Of a stretch of DNA of 64,000 nucleotides, positions 52,429 to 61,516 are shown piece after piece. The DNA comes from Verrucomicrobiaceae bacterium (GTDB lineage Bacteria; Verrucomicrobiota; Verrucomicrobiia; Verrucomicrobiales; Verrucomicrobiaceae), in assembly GCA_016795465.1 (NCBI GenBank), contig JAEUHK010000030.1, forward strand, positions 1 to 64,000. The letters are read 5' to 3'. Under the pieces are notes generated by a model, which saw only the letters and a program-made list of their open reading frames with translations, did no database searches and was not told the DNA's origin. Position numbers and translations under genes: made by a program. The number at the start of each line of letters is the position of its first letter. Position 1 is the stretch's first letter.

Positions 52429-55194
52429 TCAGCCCGTGGTGCGCAAGCCGGAAGCGATGGCATTGATCGAGATCAGCATGTCTGGCAGCATCGCATCGGC
52501 GCAGGCTTGATCACCGGACGCGATCACTCCGCGCCATTCGCGGAGCAAAGCGACCTGCTGGAGATGCAGCACCCGCAGCGGAGCCTCGCGGATGTCGAGC
52601 GTGTAGGCGAGACGCGGACGACGCTCGGCGAAAGTGCCCTGGAAGAGGTCTTCGAGGATCACCCGCGTGGAATCGAACTCATCGAGGATGCGCCCCATGA
52701 AGCGATCACGCACCGTGGCATCGGGCACGAGGCCGGCGTAGGCCCGCATGAGGTCGGCATTGGCGCTGACGAGCGAGCTTTCGATGTTCGTGAGCACATA
52801 CTTGAGGAAGGCGGAGTCGTGCAAGGCGGCGGCGAGTGCCTTGTAATCCGCGGGACGTTCATCACGCAGCTTCTTCAAGGCGGAGCCGGCACCAAACCAG
52901 CCCGGCAGGTAGAAGCGGGCCTGCGTCCACGAGAACACCCACGGGATGGCCCGCAGGTCATCGAGCGATGCCTGGCCCGTGCGACGCGAGGGACGCGAGC
53001 CGATGCGAGAATTTTCGAGCGCATCAATCGGCGTGGCGGTGCGGTAAAAAGCCATGAAGCCTTCCGTGTGCAGCAGCGAGCGATACGCATCACGGCTGGA
53101 GGCCGCCAGATCATCGAGGATGTGCTCCACCGCCAGCGGCTGCGGCTTGGCATGGCGATGACGAGCCGTCGCGGAGGCCGCGGAGGCCATCAAAATTTCC
53201 GCGTTGTAAACGGCGGAGCTGAAGTGCGCATACTTCTGCGCGATCGTTTCGCCCTGCTCGGTCATGCGCATGATGCCGCTGAGCGAGCCCTGCGGCAGCG
53301 CATCCATGAACCAGTGCGTGGGGCCAGCACCACGACCGACGGTGCCGCCGCGTCCGTGGAAGAAAACGGGCTTCGCGGCATGCTGGGTGATCGTTTCGGA
53401 AAGCGCCTTCTGAGCACGATGCAGCGCCCACTGGCTCGCGAAGATGCCGCAATCCTTGTTCGAGTCCGAATAGCCCACCATGACCTGGAAACTGGGATCG
53501 CCGCCGAGCTTCTCACGAAGGGCGGAGAGGCTGTTTTGCGTCACCGGATGGCTCATGAAGGCCTCCACAATGCCAGGACCGGCTTCGAGGTCGCCCATGG
53601 TCTCAAACAAGGGCACGACCGGCAGCGGGCAGCGCAGGCCTTTCGGCGTCCATTCGGCCAAACCGGCCTCGCGGGCCAAAAGATACACGATGAGCAAATC
53701 TTCCACGCGACGCGTCATCGACACGATGAGCGATCCGAGGCCCGCGGTGCCAAAATCACGGATGTGCGCGGCCAAAACGCGATGACAGGCCAGCACGGTG
53801 TCCGCTTCCGGACCCGCGGAAATGCCCGGCGAGAGAAACGGACGCGGCGAACGCAGCTCGCGGTCCAGCAACGCCCGTTTTTCTTCCACGCTCCAGTCGA
53901 TGAAGCTCCGCTCGTCGAGCAAACCAGCGGCACGCAGGAGTTGGTCGAGTGCCTTTTCGTGAAACGCGGAGTTTTGCCGCACATCGAGCGAGGCACTGTG
54001 GAAGCCAAACGCCTGCAAACGCTGCCGCACCGGCACGATGAGATCGGTCACCAACGCAGCCGCTCCGACCTCCGTGAGAGTCGCGGCAAAGGTGTTCAAG
54101 TCAGCGAGCAATTCCTCGGCCTGCGAGTAGGCGGCGGGCGATTGAGGCTTCTCGACGGCAAGCACGATCTTCGCCCGCATGAGGTAGGCGGCGCAGCGCC
54201 AGGGCTCTTCTTTGTTGCGGTCCAAAATGTAGGCCAGATCAATGTGCGGCTCGTTTTGCAGCGAGGCCGACAAGGTGGCGATGAGCTCCGCGAGCTTCTC
54301 CGGCGTGCGTTGGAAGAGCGAGCTGAGGGGCAGATGCGCTGCGAGATGCTCGATGGCACGACGCTGCACACGCAGCGCATTCGTGCGCAGGGCCTTCAAC
54401 GCATGCTCGGTGACCTCCGCGGTCACAAAGGGATGCCCGTCGCGGTCGCCGCCGATCCAGGAGCCAAAGCGCAGCAGCGGTTTCACATCCTCAATTTGCT
54501 CCGCCGGGAAGCCCGCGGCGATCCAAGCCTCGCGCAGATGAACATGCGCCCGGTAAAGCGCTTCCGGAAACACCTCGCGGAGGTAATGAAGCGCATTTTG
54601 CAGCTCCGCCTCGATGCTCGGGCGGGTCACATGGATCTCGCCGGTGCGCCAGAGGTTCTCGAGCTGCGTTTGCAGCAGGCCGTGGAGCCTTGCCTGCTCA
54701 CGCGGCGTGTAAGCGGTGTTCTCATGACGCTCCATCAGGCCGTAAATCTCGCGATGCAGGTCACGCACGGTCTCGCGTTTCGCCTCCGTGGGATGCGCCG
54801 TGAGCACCGGCTCGACAGCGACATCTCGCAGCACGTTGAGAATGTCATCGCCGCTCAAACCGAGTTCCAGCATGTCCCGCATGTTGTCCGGCCACAGGCC
54901 CTGCTCGGCCTCGGGGCCGGATTGCTTCTCCCGCAGCCGGCGGATCTGCGAAGCTGCACGTTCTTCGACGATGTTCAGGAGCTGGAAGGCGATCGAATAG
55001 GCCTGGCCGAGCGACCGCGTGGCCTGCACCTCGCCCTGCGGATTCTCACCATTGATCCACGGCAGGCTGGCGGCCAGTTGCGGCTCTCCCATCCGTTTCA
55101 GCACGGCGGCAAAGGCCTGCATGAGGAACTGAAGATCATCTCGAAGAAGCTGAAATCCGAGCTGGCGGAGCGACGTGGCGGGCGGGGTTGGCAT
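52429..55194 (-). CDS. ppc: Phosphoenolpyruvate carboxylase
   Basis: A 921-residue enzyme that carboxylates PEP to oxaloacetate, feeding the TCA cycle. Clear motifs: VEPVLTAHPTEAKRETV with the catalytic His, a VGYSDSNKDCGIF stretch, FHGRGGTVGRGAGP (Gly-rich loop), RIGSRPSRR, and WVFSWTQARFYLPGW. The C-terminus ends in the typical INAIASGLRTTG form. Length is normal. The start at 55194 (MPTPPATSL) fits family N-termini; the frame is open 39 bases further up. Its stop is four bases past the tRNA-Val CCA, so ppc is the gene next to the attachment site. Confidence 0.95.
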   Translation of the reverse strand: MPTPPATSLRQLGFQLLRDDLQFLMQAFAAVLKRMGEPQLAASLPWINGENPQGEVQATRSLGQAYSIAFQLLNIVEERAASQIRRLREKQSGPEAEQGLWPDNMRDMLELGLSGDDILNVLRDVAVEPVLTAHPTEAKRETVRDLHREIYGLMERHENTAYTPREQARLHGLLQTQLENLWRTGEIHVTRPSIEAELQNALHYLREVFPEALYRAHVHLREAWIAAGFPAEQIEDVKPLLRFGSWIGGDRDGHPFVTAEVTEHALKALRTNALRVQRRAIEHLAAHLPLSSLFQRTPEKLAELIATLSASLQNEPHIDLAYILDRNKEEPWRCAAYLMRAKIVLAVEKPQSPAAYSQAEELLADLNTFAATLTEVGAAALVTDLIVPVRQRLQAFGFHSASLDVRQNSAFHEKALDQLLRAAGLLDERSFIDWSVEEKRALLDRELRSPRPFLSPGISAGPEADTVLACHRVLAAHIRDFGTAGLGSLIVSMTRRVEDLLIVYLLAREAGLAEWTPKGLRCPLPVVPLFETMGDLEAGPGIVEAFMSHPVTQNSLSALREKLGGDPSFQVMVGYSDSNKDCGIFASQWALHRAQKALSETITQHAAKPVFFHGRGGTVGRGAGPTHWFMDALPQGSLSGIMRMTEQGETIAQKYAHFSSAVYNAEILMASAASATARHRHAKPQPLAVEHILDDLAASSRDAYRSLLHTEGFMAFYRTATPIDALENSRIGSRPSRRTGQASLDDLRAIPWVFSWTQARFYLPGWFGAGSALKKLRDERPADYKALAAALHDSAFLKYVLTNIESSLVSANADLMRAYAGLVPDATVRDRFMGRILDEFDSTRVILEDLFQGTFAERRPRLAYTLDIREAPLRVLHLQQVALLREWRGVIASGDQACADAMLPDMLISINAIASGLRTTG

Positions 55195-55445
55195 GGGGTC
55201 TATCCTCCCAAGCAGGAACCGGGCCGGGTGCAATCAGCGAGTTGCTGAAGTTCAGAGCGCCGAAGGGAGCGCGGGCACGTCTGACCGCTGTTCTTGTTTC
55301 TTGGTTCGTACTTCGGGCTTCAGCCTTATGTGACATCAGGCTGAAGCTTGGACTCCAACGTCCGCGTCCCCGCGGTGGAGACACGACTCGCCTTGGGAAA
55401 GGCCCTGTTCCGCAGGAACAAGGCAACTTTCCCGCCCTCCTTGCC
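55195..55445. repeat. Intergenic hairpins between the glutaminase fusion and ppc
   Basis: A perfect 10-bp inverted repeat, GCTTCAGCCT at 55317-55326 with AGGCTGAAGC at 55338-55347, and a shorter GTTCC-GCA-GGAAC hairpin near 55410. No gene. Palindromic units of this kind are often dispersed in genomes of this group. Confidence 0.5.
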
Positions 55446-57293
55446 TCACAGATGGCTGTTGATGACCTCGGCGTTGCGTTTGCGGAGGCGGGCGGCGAGG
55501 TGGCGGGCGATGTTGGTGAGGAGCTTCGCGTGGATGACGGGCTCGGCTTTCATGAGGAGATCGAGCGCATCGGCACCGAGGGAGAGGGCCTCGATATCGG
55601 TGTCCGCACGCACGGTGGCGGAGCGGGGCGCACCATCGAGCAGCGCCATCTCGCCAAAGGTCATGCCGGGCGTGCAGGTGGTGACGCGGTAGCCGAGGCC
55701 GTTGGCGAGGGTGAGGCTGATGCTGGCCTTGCCTTTGAGGATGATGAGCATCTCGGAGGCAGGGGCACCGGCCTCGAAAACGACGCTGTCCTTGGGAAAG
55801 TGGCGGGTGGTGAGGAGCCGCGCCACTTTTTCACGGTCGGCGGCGGTGAGGTTGTGGACGAGCTCGCACTTCTCAAAAGGCACGGCGATGCTGGACGAGC
55901 GGCGGTCGCCGAGGGTTTCGAGGAGGCGGTTCTCGCAGAATTCGAGCGCGGTGTCCGCATCGTTTTCCCAAGCGAGCCGGGCAGGCGGAGCATCGCCATG
56001 ACGACGACGCGCGGACCGTTTCAGGATGGAAACATGATGGCTGCGGGTGACATGCACCCAGATGCCCTGCGCGGCCAGGGCCTCGAAGGTATCGAGAAAG
56101 AGCCGGCTGGAGACGACATCGAGCTGCGGCACGCGGCTGAAATCGAGGATGTAGGCGAAGGCGGTGTCCGCACCGGCGAGCAACTCCCGCACGACACGTT
56201 CCGCAGGGCCGAAGGTGACATTCCCCTGGATCTCGAACAGCCGGATGCGCTCACCGTGCTGGCGGAGCAACTGCGCCTCCTCCTCCGGCCGTGCGCGATT
56301 CGAGGCGATTTGCGCCCCCGTGATGCGATTCCGAATGACGGAAAGGGAGGGCGTGGCGCTGTTGAAGACGTGCAGGTTGTAGCGATTCGAGAGCTCGCGG
56401 CACACGGCGATGCCGCGGGCGCTGTTGCCACGCTTGTCGAGCAGCGGTGAGAAGACGGCGACGGCCAGCTGGCCGGGCAACACAGCGAGGATGCCACCAC
56501 CGACACCGCTTTTCGCCGGCATGCCGACATTGTACAGCCACTCGCCCGCGGCGTCATACATGCCGCTGGAGGCCATGACGCTGAGCACGCTCTCGACGTA
56601 GTCGCCAATGATGGCCCGCTGGCCGGTGAGCGGGTTCACACCGTCATTCGCCAGCGTCGCGCCCATGAAGGCGAGGTCGCGGCAGTTGATGAGGATGGAG
56701 CACTGCTGGAAGTAGGCCTCGAGGCTGGGCATCGGGTCCTCGGTGAAGATGTCGAAATTCCGCAGCATGTAGGCAATGGCGCGGTTGCGATGCCCAGTCT
56801 CGCTTTCGGAGCGGCTCACGTCTTGATCGATGGTGAGCTGCCGCCCGGCGTAACGCGAAAACGTGTCGAGAATGCGGTTCACCTTTTGCCGCGTGGTCTT
56901 GCCCTCGACGAGCCCGGTGGTGGCGATGGCACCCGCATTGATCATCGGATTCAGCGGACGGCCGCTAGGATCGAGGCTGATCGAGTTGAAGGGCTCGCCG
57001 CTGGGCTCCATCCACACCTTCGAGAGCACCGTTTCCTTGCCGCTATCCTGCAGCGCGATGCCGTAGGTGAGCGGCTTGGAGATGGACTGGATGGTGAAAA
57101 GCTGCCGCGTATCCCCCACCTCGTAAACCTGCCCGTCGCAGGTCACCACGCAGATGCCGAACCAGTCCGGATCAGCCTTCCCCAGCTCGGGGATGTAGGT
57201 CGCCACCGAGCCTTCGCGCAGTGGTTGGTATTTGGCATGGAGTTCCTCCAGATAAGACTGGATCGGCGAGGCAGGGCGTGAGGTCTCGGGCAT
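55446..57293 (-). CDS. glsA: Glutaminase A fused to STAS and cyclic-nucleotide-binding domains
   Basis: A 615-residue fusion. Residues ~10-300 are a serine-type glutaminase (GlsA): FTIQSISKPLTYG with the S70-x-x-K73 pair, then NPMINAGAI and a normal C-terminal part. It turns glutamine into glutamate and ammonia. Residues ~325-440 form a STAS domain (RIRLFEIQGNVTFG, YILDFSRVPQLD). Residues ~470-590 form a cNMP-binding domain (DSVVFEAGAPASEML, GMTFGEMALLDGAPRSATV). Ordinary GlsA is ~310 residues. The extra domains suggest allosteric control or anchoring. ATG at 57293 (MPETSRP) is preferred over the longer frame. Confidence 0.9.
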   Translation of the reverse strand: MPETSRPASPIQSYLEELHAKYQPLREGSVATYIPELGKADPDWFGICVVTCDGQVYEVGDTRQLFTIQSISKPLTYGIALQDSGKETVLSKVWMEPSGEPFNSISLDPSGRPLNPMINAGAIATTGLVEGKTTRQKVNRILDTFSRYAGRQLTIDQDVSRSESETGHRNRAIAYMLRNFDIFTEDPMPSLEAYFQQCSILINCRDLAFMGATLANDGVNPLTGQRAIIGDYVESVLSVMASSGMYDAAGEWLYNVGMPAKSGVGGGILAVLPGQLAVAVFSPLLDKRGNSARGIAVCRELSNRYNLHVFNSATPSLSVIRNRITGAQIASNRARPEEEAQLLRQHGERIRLFEIQGNVTFGPAERVVRELLAGADTAFAYILDFSRVPQLDVVSSRLFLDTFEALAAQGIWVHVTRSHHVSILKRSARRRHGDAPPARLAWENDADTALEFCENRLLETLGDRRSSSIAVPFEKCELVHNLTAADREKVARLLTTRHFPKDSVVFEAGAPASEMLIILKGKASISLTLANGLGYRVTTCTPGMTFGEMALLDGAPRSATVRADTDIEALSLGADALDLLMKAEPVIHAKLLTNIARHLAARLRKRNAEVINSHL

Positions 57294-57416
57294 GTGGTCG
57301 GCCCTCATTGCCAAGCAAGAAGAGTGCTAACTGGCCGAAAAGTTTGCCCGAGGGAGACCACTTCATTCATGGCGCGTTTCAAACCGGGGCGAGACCGCTC
57401 CAGGCAAGGCGCATTC

Positions 57417-57896
57417 TTAACACTTGGACCACCAGGCATTGAACCTCTCACGAACGGGATCGAGCAGCAGATGAGCAACCGCAAGAGCCGCCGCGGGGAG
57501 ATACACCAGTGGCGTTTGTGGCATTCGCACCAGGATGCATTGCACATCTGACGACAGCATTCCCAGACAATCCACCACCAAAATCAACTCGATCAACCGG
57601 TGCCACCAACGTCCCTCGATTCGCATCCACAGCCAGATCAGGAGGACGACAGCCAGCCGGACGGCCACAGTTGGAGAACCCAAGAGCAATGCTGGCATCC
57701 ATGTGGCGAGCCAATCGCGCTGGAAGAAGCCGATGCCGATATAAATGCAGGTCCACAGCCATCCGAGTCTGCGCTGCCAAGCCGCGAAGGGTGCCGCACG
57801 CATCCACCAGACCCAAAAGACGGGAAGAATAGCCATTCCGATCCAAAAGAACACACGTCCCCGTGTCGTCTCGAGTTCAGAAGGGGGCGATTTCAT
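57417..57896 (-). CDS. Small multi-pass membrane protein of unknown function
   Basis: A 159-residue protein with about four hydrophobic helices (FFWIGMAILPVFWVWWM, WLWTCIYIGIGFF, AVRLAVVLLIWLWM, VYLPAAALAVAHLLL). Trp- and Arg-rich loops. I do not recognise a family. A longer start at 57944 exists; ATG at 57896 precedes a soluble N-terminal stretch before the first helix. Confidence 0.6.
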   Translation of the reverse strand: MKSPPSELETTRGRVFFWIGMAILPVFWVWWMRAAPFAAWQRRLGWLWTCIYIGIGFFQRDWLATWMPALLLGSPTVAVRLAVVLLIWLWMRIEGRWWHRLIELILVVDCLGMLSSDVQCILVRMPQTPLVYLPAAALAVAHLLLDPVRERFNAWWSKC

Positions 57897-57953
57897 GGTC
57901 AGCGGACGCCATTTTAGCAGTCGCCGGATGTCTTTCAGCAGCAAAATCGTATC

Positions 57954-57994
57954 GGGGCCATTCCTGGCCCCTCCGGCGGGGCAAGAATGCCCCG
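57954..57994. repeat. Two-hairpin palindromic repeat after the topoisomerase gene
   Basis: GGGGCCA-TTCC-TGGCCCC (57954-57971) and CGGGGCA-AGAA-TGCCCCG (57977-57994). It starts four bases after the minus-strand stop at 57999. A near-identical copy in inverted orientation is at 60067-60108, after the next minus-strand gene. Confidence 0.75.
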
Positions 57995-57998
57995 GCTA

Positions 57999-59945
57999 CT
58001 AGGCGGCGAGCTTGAACTCGGTTTCGCCGTCAGGCCTGTCGTTGAACTCGAGCTCCTTTTCCACGCGGAGGTTGTCCACGATGTACATCTGGCGCTCGGG
58101 CGTGTTTTTGCCCATGTAGAAGGTGAGGAACTCCTTCACGCTCTTGTGCTCGCTCGGGATCGGGTTGCCCTGCTCGTCGAGAGCGTGGTCGCGGATGGTG
58201 ACGGGCTCCAGGCGCATGTGCGGGCCGATGAAGTGCTTGAACTCATCGGGCGAAATTTCGCCAAGACCTTTGAAGCGGGTGATCTCGGCGTTTTTGCCGC
58301 AGATGTGGATGGCACGCTGGCGTTCCTCGTCGCTGTAGCAGTAGAAGGTGTCCTTCTTGTTGCGCACGCGGAAGAGCGGCGTCTGCAGGATGTAGAGATG
58401 GCCTTTGCGCACGAGCTCGGGGAAGAACTGCAGGAAGAAGGTGATCATCAGCAGGCGGATGTGCATGCCGTCCACGTCGGCATCGGTGGCGAGCACGATG
58501 CGGTTGTAGCGCAGCTCTTCGAGGTCTTCCTCGATCTGAAGGGCGTTGGCGAGCAGGTAGAACTCCTCGTTCTCATACACGATCTTCCGCGTGAGGCCGA
58601 AGCAGTTGAGCGGCTTGCCGCGCAGGGAGAAAACGGCCTGCGTCTCGACATCGCGGCTCTTTGTGATGCTGCCGGAGGCGGAATCGCCCTCGGTAATAAA
58701 GAGCGTGCTGTCGTCGCGGCGCTTGTCCTTCGTGTCGAAGTGGATGCGGCAGTCGCGGAGCTTCTTGTTGCAGACCTTGGCCTTGCGGGCGTTCTCGCGA
58801 GCAGCCTTTTGGATGCCGCTGATCTCTTTGCGCTCCTTTTCGTTCGAGTTGATCTTCTCTTGCAGCGCCTTGGCGACATCGGCGTGCTTGTGGAGGAAGT
58901 TGTCGAGCTGCGTGACGACGGTATTGAGGATGTGCGTGCGCAGATTGCGCCCCTCCGGCTCCATGTGCGTGCTGCCGAGCTTCGTCTTCGTTTGCGATTC
59001 AAAGACGGGCTCCTGCACCTTCACGCTGACGGCGGCGATGAGGCTGCCGCGCACGTCGGCGGGCTCATACTGCTTTTTGAAGAACTCGCGGCACTCCTGC
59101 ACGATGGCCTCGCGGAAGGCGGCGATGTGCGTGCCACCCTGCGTGGTGTTCTGGCCGTTGACGAAGCTGTAATACTCCTCGCCATAGCCATTGCCATGCG
59201 TGAAGGCGATCTCGACATCTTTTCCGGCAATGTGGATGATGGGATACATCGGCTGCTCGGTGAGCTTCGTGCGGATGAGGTCCATCAAACCGTCCTTGGA
59301 CTTGAATTTCTCCTCGCCGCCGGGATGGCGCAAAACGAGCGTGAGACCCGGATTCAGCCACGAATAGAAGCGCAGCATCTCGCGGACGAAGTCGAGGCGG
59401 AAGTGCGTGTCATCGGCAAAGGACTCCGCATCCGCCCGGAAGGCGATGCGGGTGCCGTTCGGCTCCGTGCAGGGCTTGGGCTTGCCCATGTCGTAAACGA
59501 CGAGTCCCTGGCTGAATTCGATGCTGCGGGTCTGTCCATCGCGGATGGCCTGGATCTCGAAGAACTCGCTCAACGCGTTCACGGCCTTGATGCCGACGCC
59601 GTTGAGGCCCACGGAGCGTTTGAAGGCCTCCGAATCGTATTTCGCGCCCGTGTTGATCTGCGCGGCGCACTCCATCAGCTTGCCGAGCGGAATGCCGCGG
59701 CCGTAATCGCGCACGGTGACGGTCTGCGCCTCATCGATCTCGATTTCGATCGTGTTGCCGAAGCCCATGACGTGCTCGTCGATGCAGTTATCGACCACTT
59801 CTTTGAGCAACACATAGATACCGTCCTCCGGCAGCGAGCCGTCGCCGAGCTTGCCGATGTACATGCCCGGGCGCAGACGGATGTGCTCACGCCAGTCGAG
59901 GGACTTGATGCTGTCTTCAGTGTAGTTGTGGGCGGGGGCGGCCAT
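57999..59945 (-). CDS. parE: Type IIA topoisomerase subunit B (ParE/GyrB-type ATPase)
   Basis: A 648-residue protein. The GHKL ATPase shows the N-box [17 protein letters not shown], and the G-rich lid [28 protein letters not shown] transducer segment follows. The TOPRIM domain has [10 protein letters not shown] and [10 protein letters not shown], then RFKGLGEI. The length fits ParE or short GyrB, without the ~170-residue insertion of enteric GyrB. The partner subunit A is not in the window, so ParE versus GyrB cannot be settled; a second gyrB elsewhere would favour ParE. Palindromic repeats flank it on both sides. Confidence 0.85.
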   Translation of the reverse strand: MAAPAHNYTEDSIKSLDWREHIRLRPGMYIGKLGDGSLPEDGIYVLLKEVVDNCIDEHVMGFGNTIEIEIDEAQTVTVRDYGRGIPLGKLMECAAQINTGAKYDSEAFKRSVGLNGVGIKAVNALSEFFEIQAIRDGQTRSIEFSQGLVVYDMGKPKPCTEPNGTRIAFRADAESFADDTHFRLDFVREMLRFYSWLNPGLTLVLRHPGGEEKFKSKDGLMDLIRTKLTEQPMYPIIHIAGKDVEIAFTHGNGYGEEYYSFVNGQNTTQGGTHIAAFREAIVQECREFFKKQYEPADVRGSLIAAVSVKVQEPVFESQTKTKLGSTHMEPEGRNLRTHILNTVVTQLDNFLHKHADVAKALQEKINSNEKERKEISGIQKAARENARKAKVCNKKLRDCRIHFDTKDKRRDDSTLFITEGDSASGSITKSRDVETQAVFSLRGKPLNCFGLTRKIVYENEEFYLLANALQIEEDLEELRYNRIVLATDADVDGMHIRLLMITFFLQFFPELVRKGHLYILQTPLFRVRNKKDTFYCYSDEERQRAIHICGKNAEITRFKGLGEISPDEFKHFIGPHMRLEPVTIRDHALDEQGNPIPSEHKSVKEFLTFYMGKNTPERQMYIVDNLRVEKELEFNDRPDGETEFKLAA

Positions 59946-60066
59946 GGAAAGAAAGGACGAATGATGAAATCAGAATGACTAAAGGGACGGCGTGAGATGG
60001 CAGAGAGGGGGGGCGGAGTCAAGCCCAGCGCCCCATTTGGCCGTGGTGATCCATTTGGGATGTATT

Positions 60067-60108
60067 CGGGGCATTCTTGCCCCGTCCAGAGGGGCCAGGA
60101 ACGGCCCC
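60067..60108. repeat. Two-hairpin palindromic repeat after the phosphodiesterase gene
   Basis: CGGGGCA-TTCT-TGCCCCG (60067-60084) and GGGGCC-AGGAAC-GGCCCC (60091-60108). This is an inverted copy of the unit at 57954-57994. It abuts the stop codon of the 60110-61483 gene on the minus strand. Probably a REP-like 3'-end element or terminator. Confidence 0.75.
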
Positions 60109-60109
60109 G

Positions 60110-61483
60110 TTACTTGGCGAGGGCGGCCTCGATGACCTTGCCGTCGGCATCGGGGAACGGGATGCCGAGCAGGCGGGCCATGGTGGGCGTGATGTCCACA
60201 TTTTGGACTTCGTCGATGACTTTGGCCTTGGCGATGCCGGCCCCGCTGATGACGCAGCAGCCATACATGTTGGGCATGAGGTGATCATGACCGTGGGCAC
60301 CTTTCGGCGGATCATTCGGGATGACCTCATTCGTATCGGCCAGCGAGTCGGTGAAGGTGTAGCCATCGGCGGCGAGCAGCACGAGATCCGGCTCGCGAGG
60401 GTCCGCGGCGGCGGTGATGTGGCGAAGACGCGTGGCAAAATCCTTTGCAGCAACGGCTTCGCTGACGCCTTCGAGCTTCGTCAGCTTCGGTGCGATCTCC
60501 GCGAGGATACTGTCGCGATTGGCTTCATCGAGCACATACACGAAACAGGCACCGCCTTCGGCCATGGCGAAGACTTTGGAGTCGGGCGCGAGGCTCTTGC
60601 CGAGCACGCTTTTTACAAAACCATCCTTCTTCAGGGCGGCGTTGGCATTGATGGACTTGGCGAAGGTGACGAAGCCGTGGTCAGTGGTGATGACGAAGGT
60701 CGTTTTGTCACGAATGCCAGCTTCTTCGCAGGCACGGATGAGGTCGGCGACACGGTTGTCGCTGTCATTCGCAGCCCAATAGGCCTCGGGCACCTGCCGA
60801 CCATGCGCGTGCTCGAAGGAATCGAGGCTCACGAGATGCAGCGCGAGGAAGTTTGGCTTCTTCGTGCGGATGATATGCGTGGCGAGCTGGGTGTACATGT
60901 AGTCACGCTGCGCTTTGCCCGCGTTACCGAGCTTGCACCATTCCATCTGCTTCTCGACGGGGATGCCAAGAGCCCGCGCCTCTTCGAGAAGCTGCGGCGT
61001 GCCGTATTTTTCGAAGAGCTCCTGCTCAAACACATCCGGCACGGTCCAGTCGAGCGTCTTCGCGCCGCGTGAAGCGGGCCAGATGACACCAGCGGTGGTC
61101 AATCCGGCGGCTTTGGCGGCATCGTAGATGGTGGGTGTCTTGACGATCTCATCCTTGTTGAAGATCGGGTCGGGTATGAGCGGCACTTTTTTGCGTTCCT
61201 TGCGGTCGTAATACTCATTCGCCAGCACGCCGTGCCTGCCAGGATGCACGCCGGTGACGAGCGTGGTGTGATTCGTCCATGTCACGGTGGGGAACGAGGT
61301 CTCCATGCGCTTCACCCGCACGCCTTGAGCCGCGAGGGACTTCACGGCGGGCATGTGGCATTTGGGGTCATCAAAGTAGTGATGAGCCCAGCCATCAATG
61401 CTGACGAGGATGACGTGCTCGGATGGAGCAGCGGCATGAAGCGATGAAACAATGGCAAGAAGGGCGAGTAAGGTCGTGCGCAT
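60110..61483 (-). CDS. Exported type I phosphodiesterase / alkaline phosphatase superfamily protein
   Basis: A 457-residue protein. Residues 1-~18 are a signal peptide (LLALLAIVSSLHAAA). Metal and catalytic residues are visible: VSIDGWAHHY (Asp), FPTVTWTNHTTLVTG (Thr nucleophile), LVSLDSFEHAHG (Asp, His), VITTDHGF (Asp, His) and GHDHLMPNM (His). This fits the nucleotide pyrophosphatase/phosphodiesterase branch of alkaline phosphatases (the Thr nucleophile), hydrolysing phosphodiesters outside the cytoplasm. It follows the TPR gene by ~33 bases, so cotranscription is likely. The MEKA start at 61495 is an alternative. Confidence 0.85.
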   Translation of the reverse strand: MRTTLLALLAIVSSLHAAAPSEHVILVSIDGWAHHYFDDPKCHMPAVKSLAAQGVRVKRMETSFPTVTWTNHTTLVTGVHPGRHGVLANEYYDRKERKKVPLIPDPIFNKDEIVKTPTIYDAAKAAGLTTAGVIWPASRGAKTLDWTVPDVFEQELFEKYGTPQLLEEARALGIPVEKQMEWCKLGNAGKAQRDYMYTQLATHIIRTKKPNFLALHLVSLDSFEHAHGRQVPEAYWAANDSDNRVADLIRACEEAGIRDKTTFVITTDHGFVTFAKSINANAALKKDGFVKSVLGKSLAPDSKVFAMAEGGACFVYVLDEANRDSILAEIAPKLTKLEGVSEAVAAKDFATRLRHITAAADPREPDLVLLAADGYTFTDSLADTNEVIPNDPPKGAHGHDHLMPNMYGCCVISGAGIAKAKVIDEVQNVDITPTMARLLGIPFPDADGKVIEAALAK

Positions 61484-61516
61484 GGCTTTTTCCATACGCG
61501 ATGCCCCGGCGGGCAC

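Noticed and set aside
52507..55248. 913-residue plus-strand frame over ppc
   Set aside because: Antisense to an intact PEP carboxylase; Arg/Gly/His-rich, no recognisable domain.
57987..59978. 663-residue plus-strand frame over the topoisomerase gene
   Set aside because: Antisense to a ParE/GyrB gene with all motifs.
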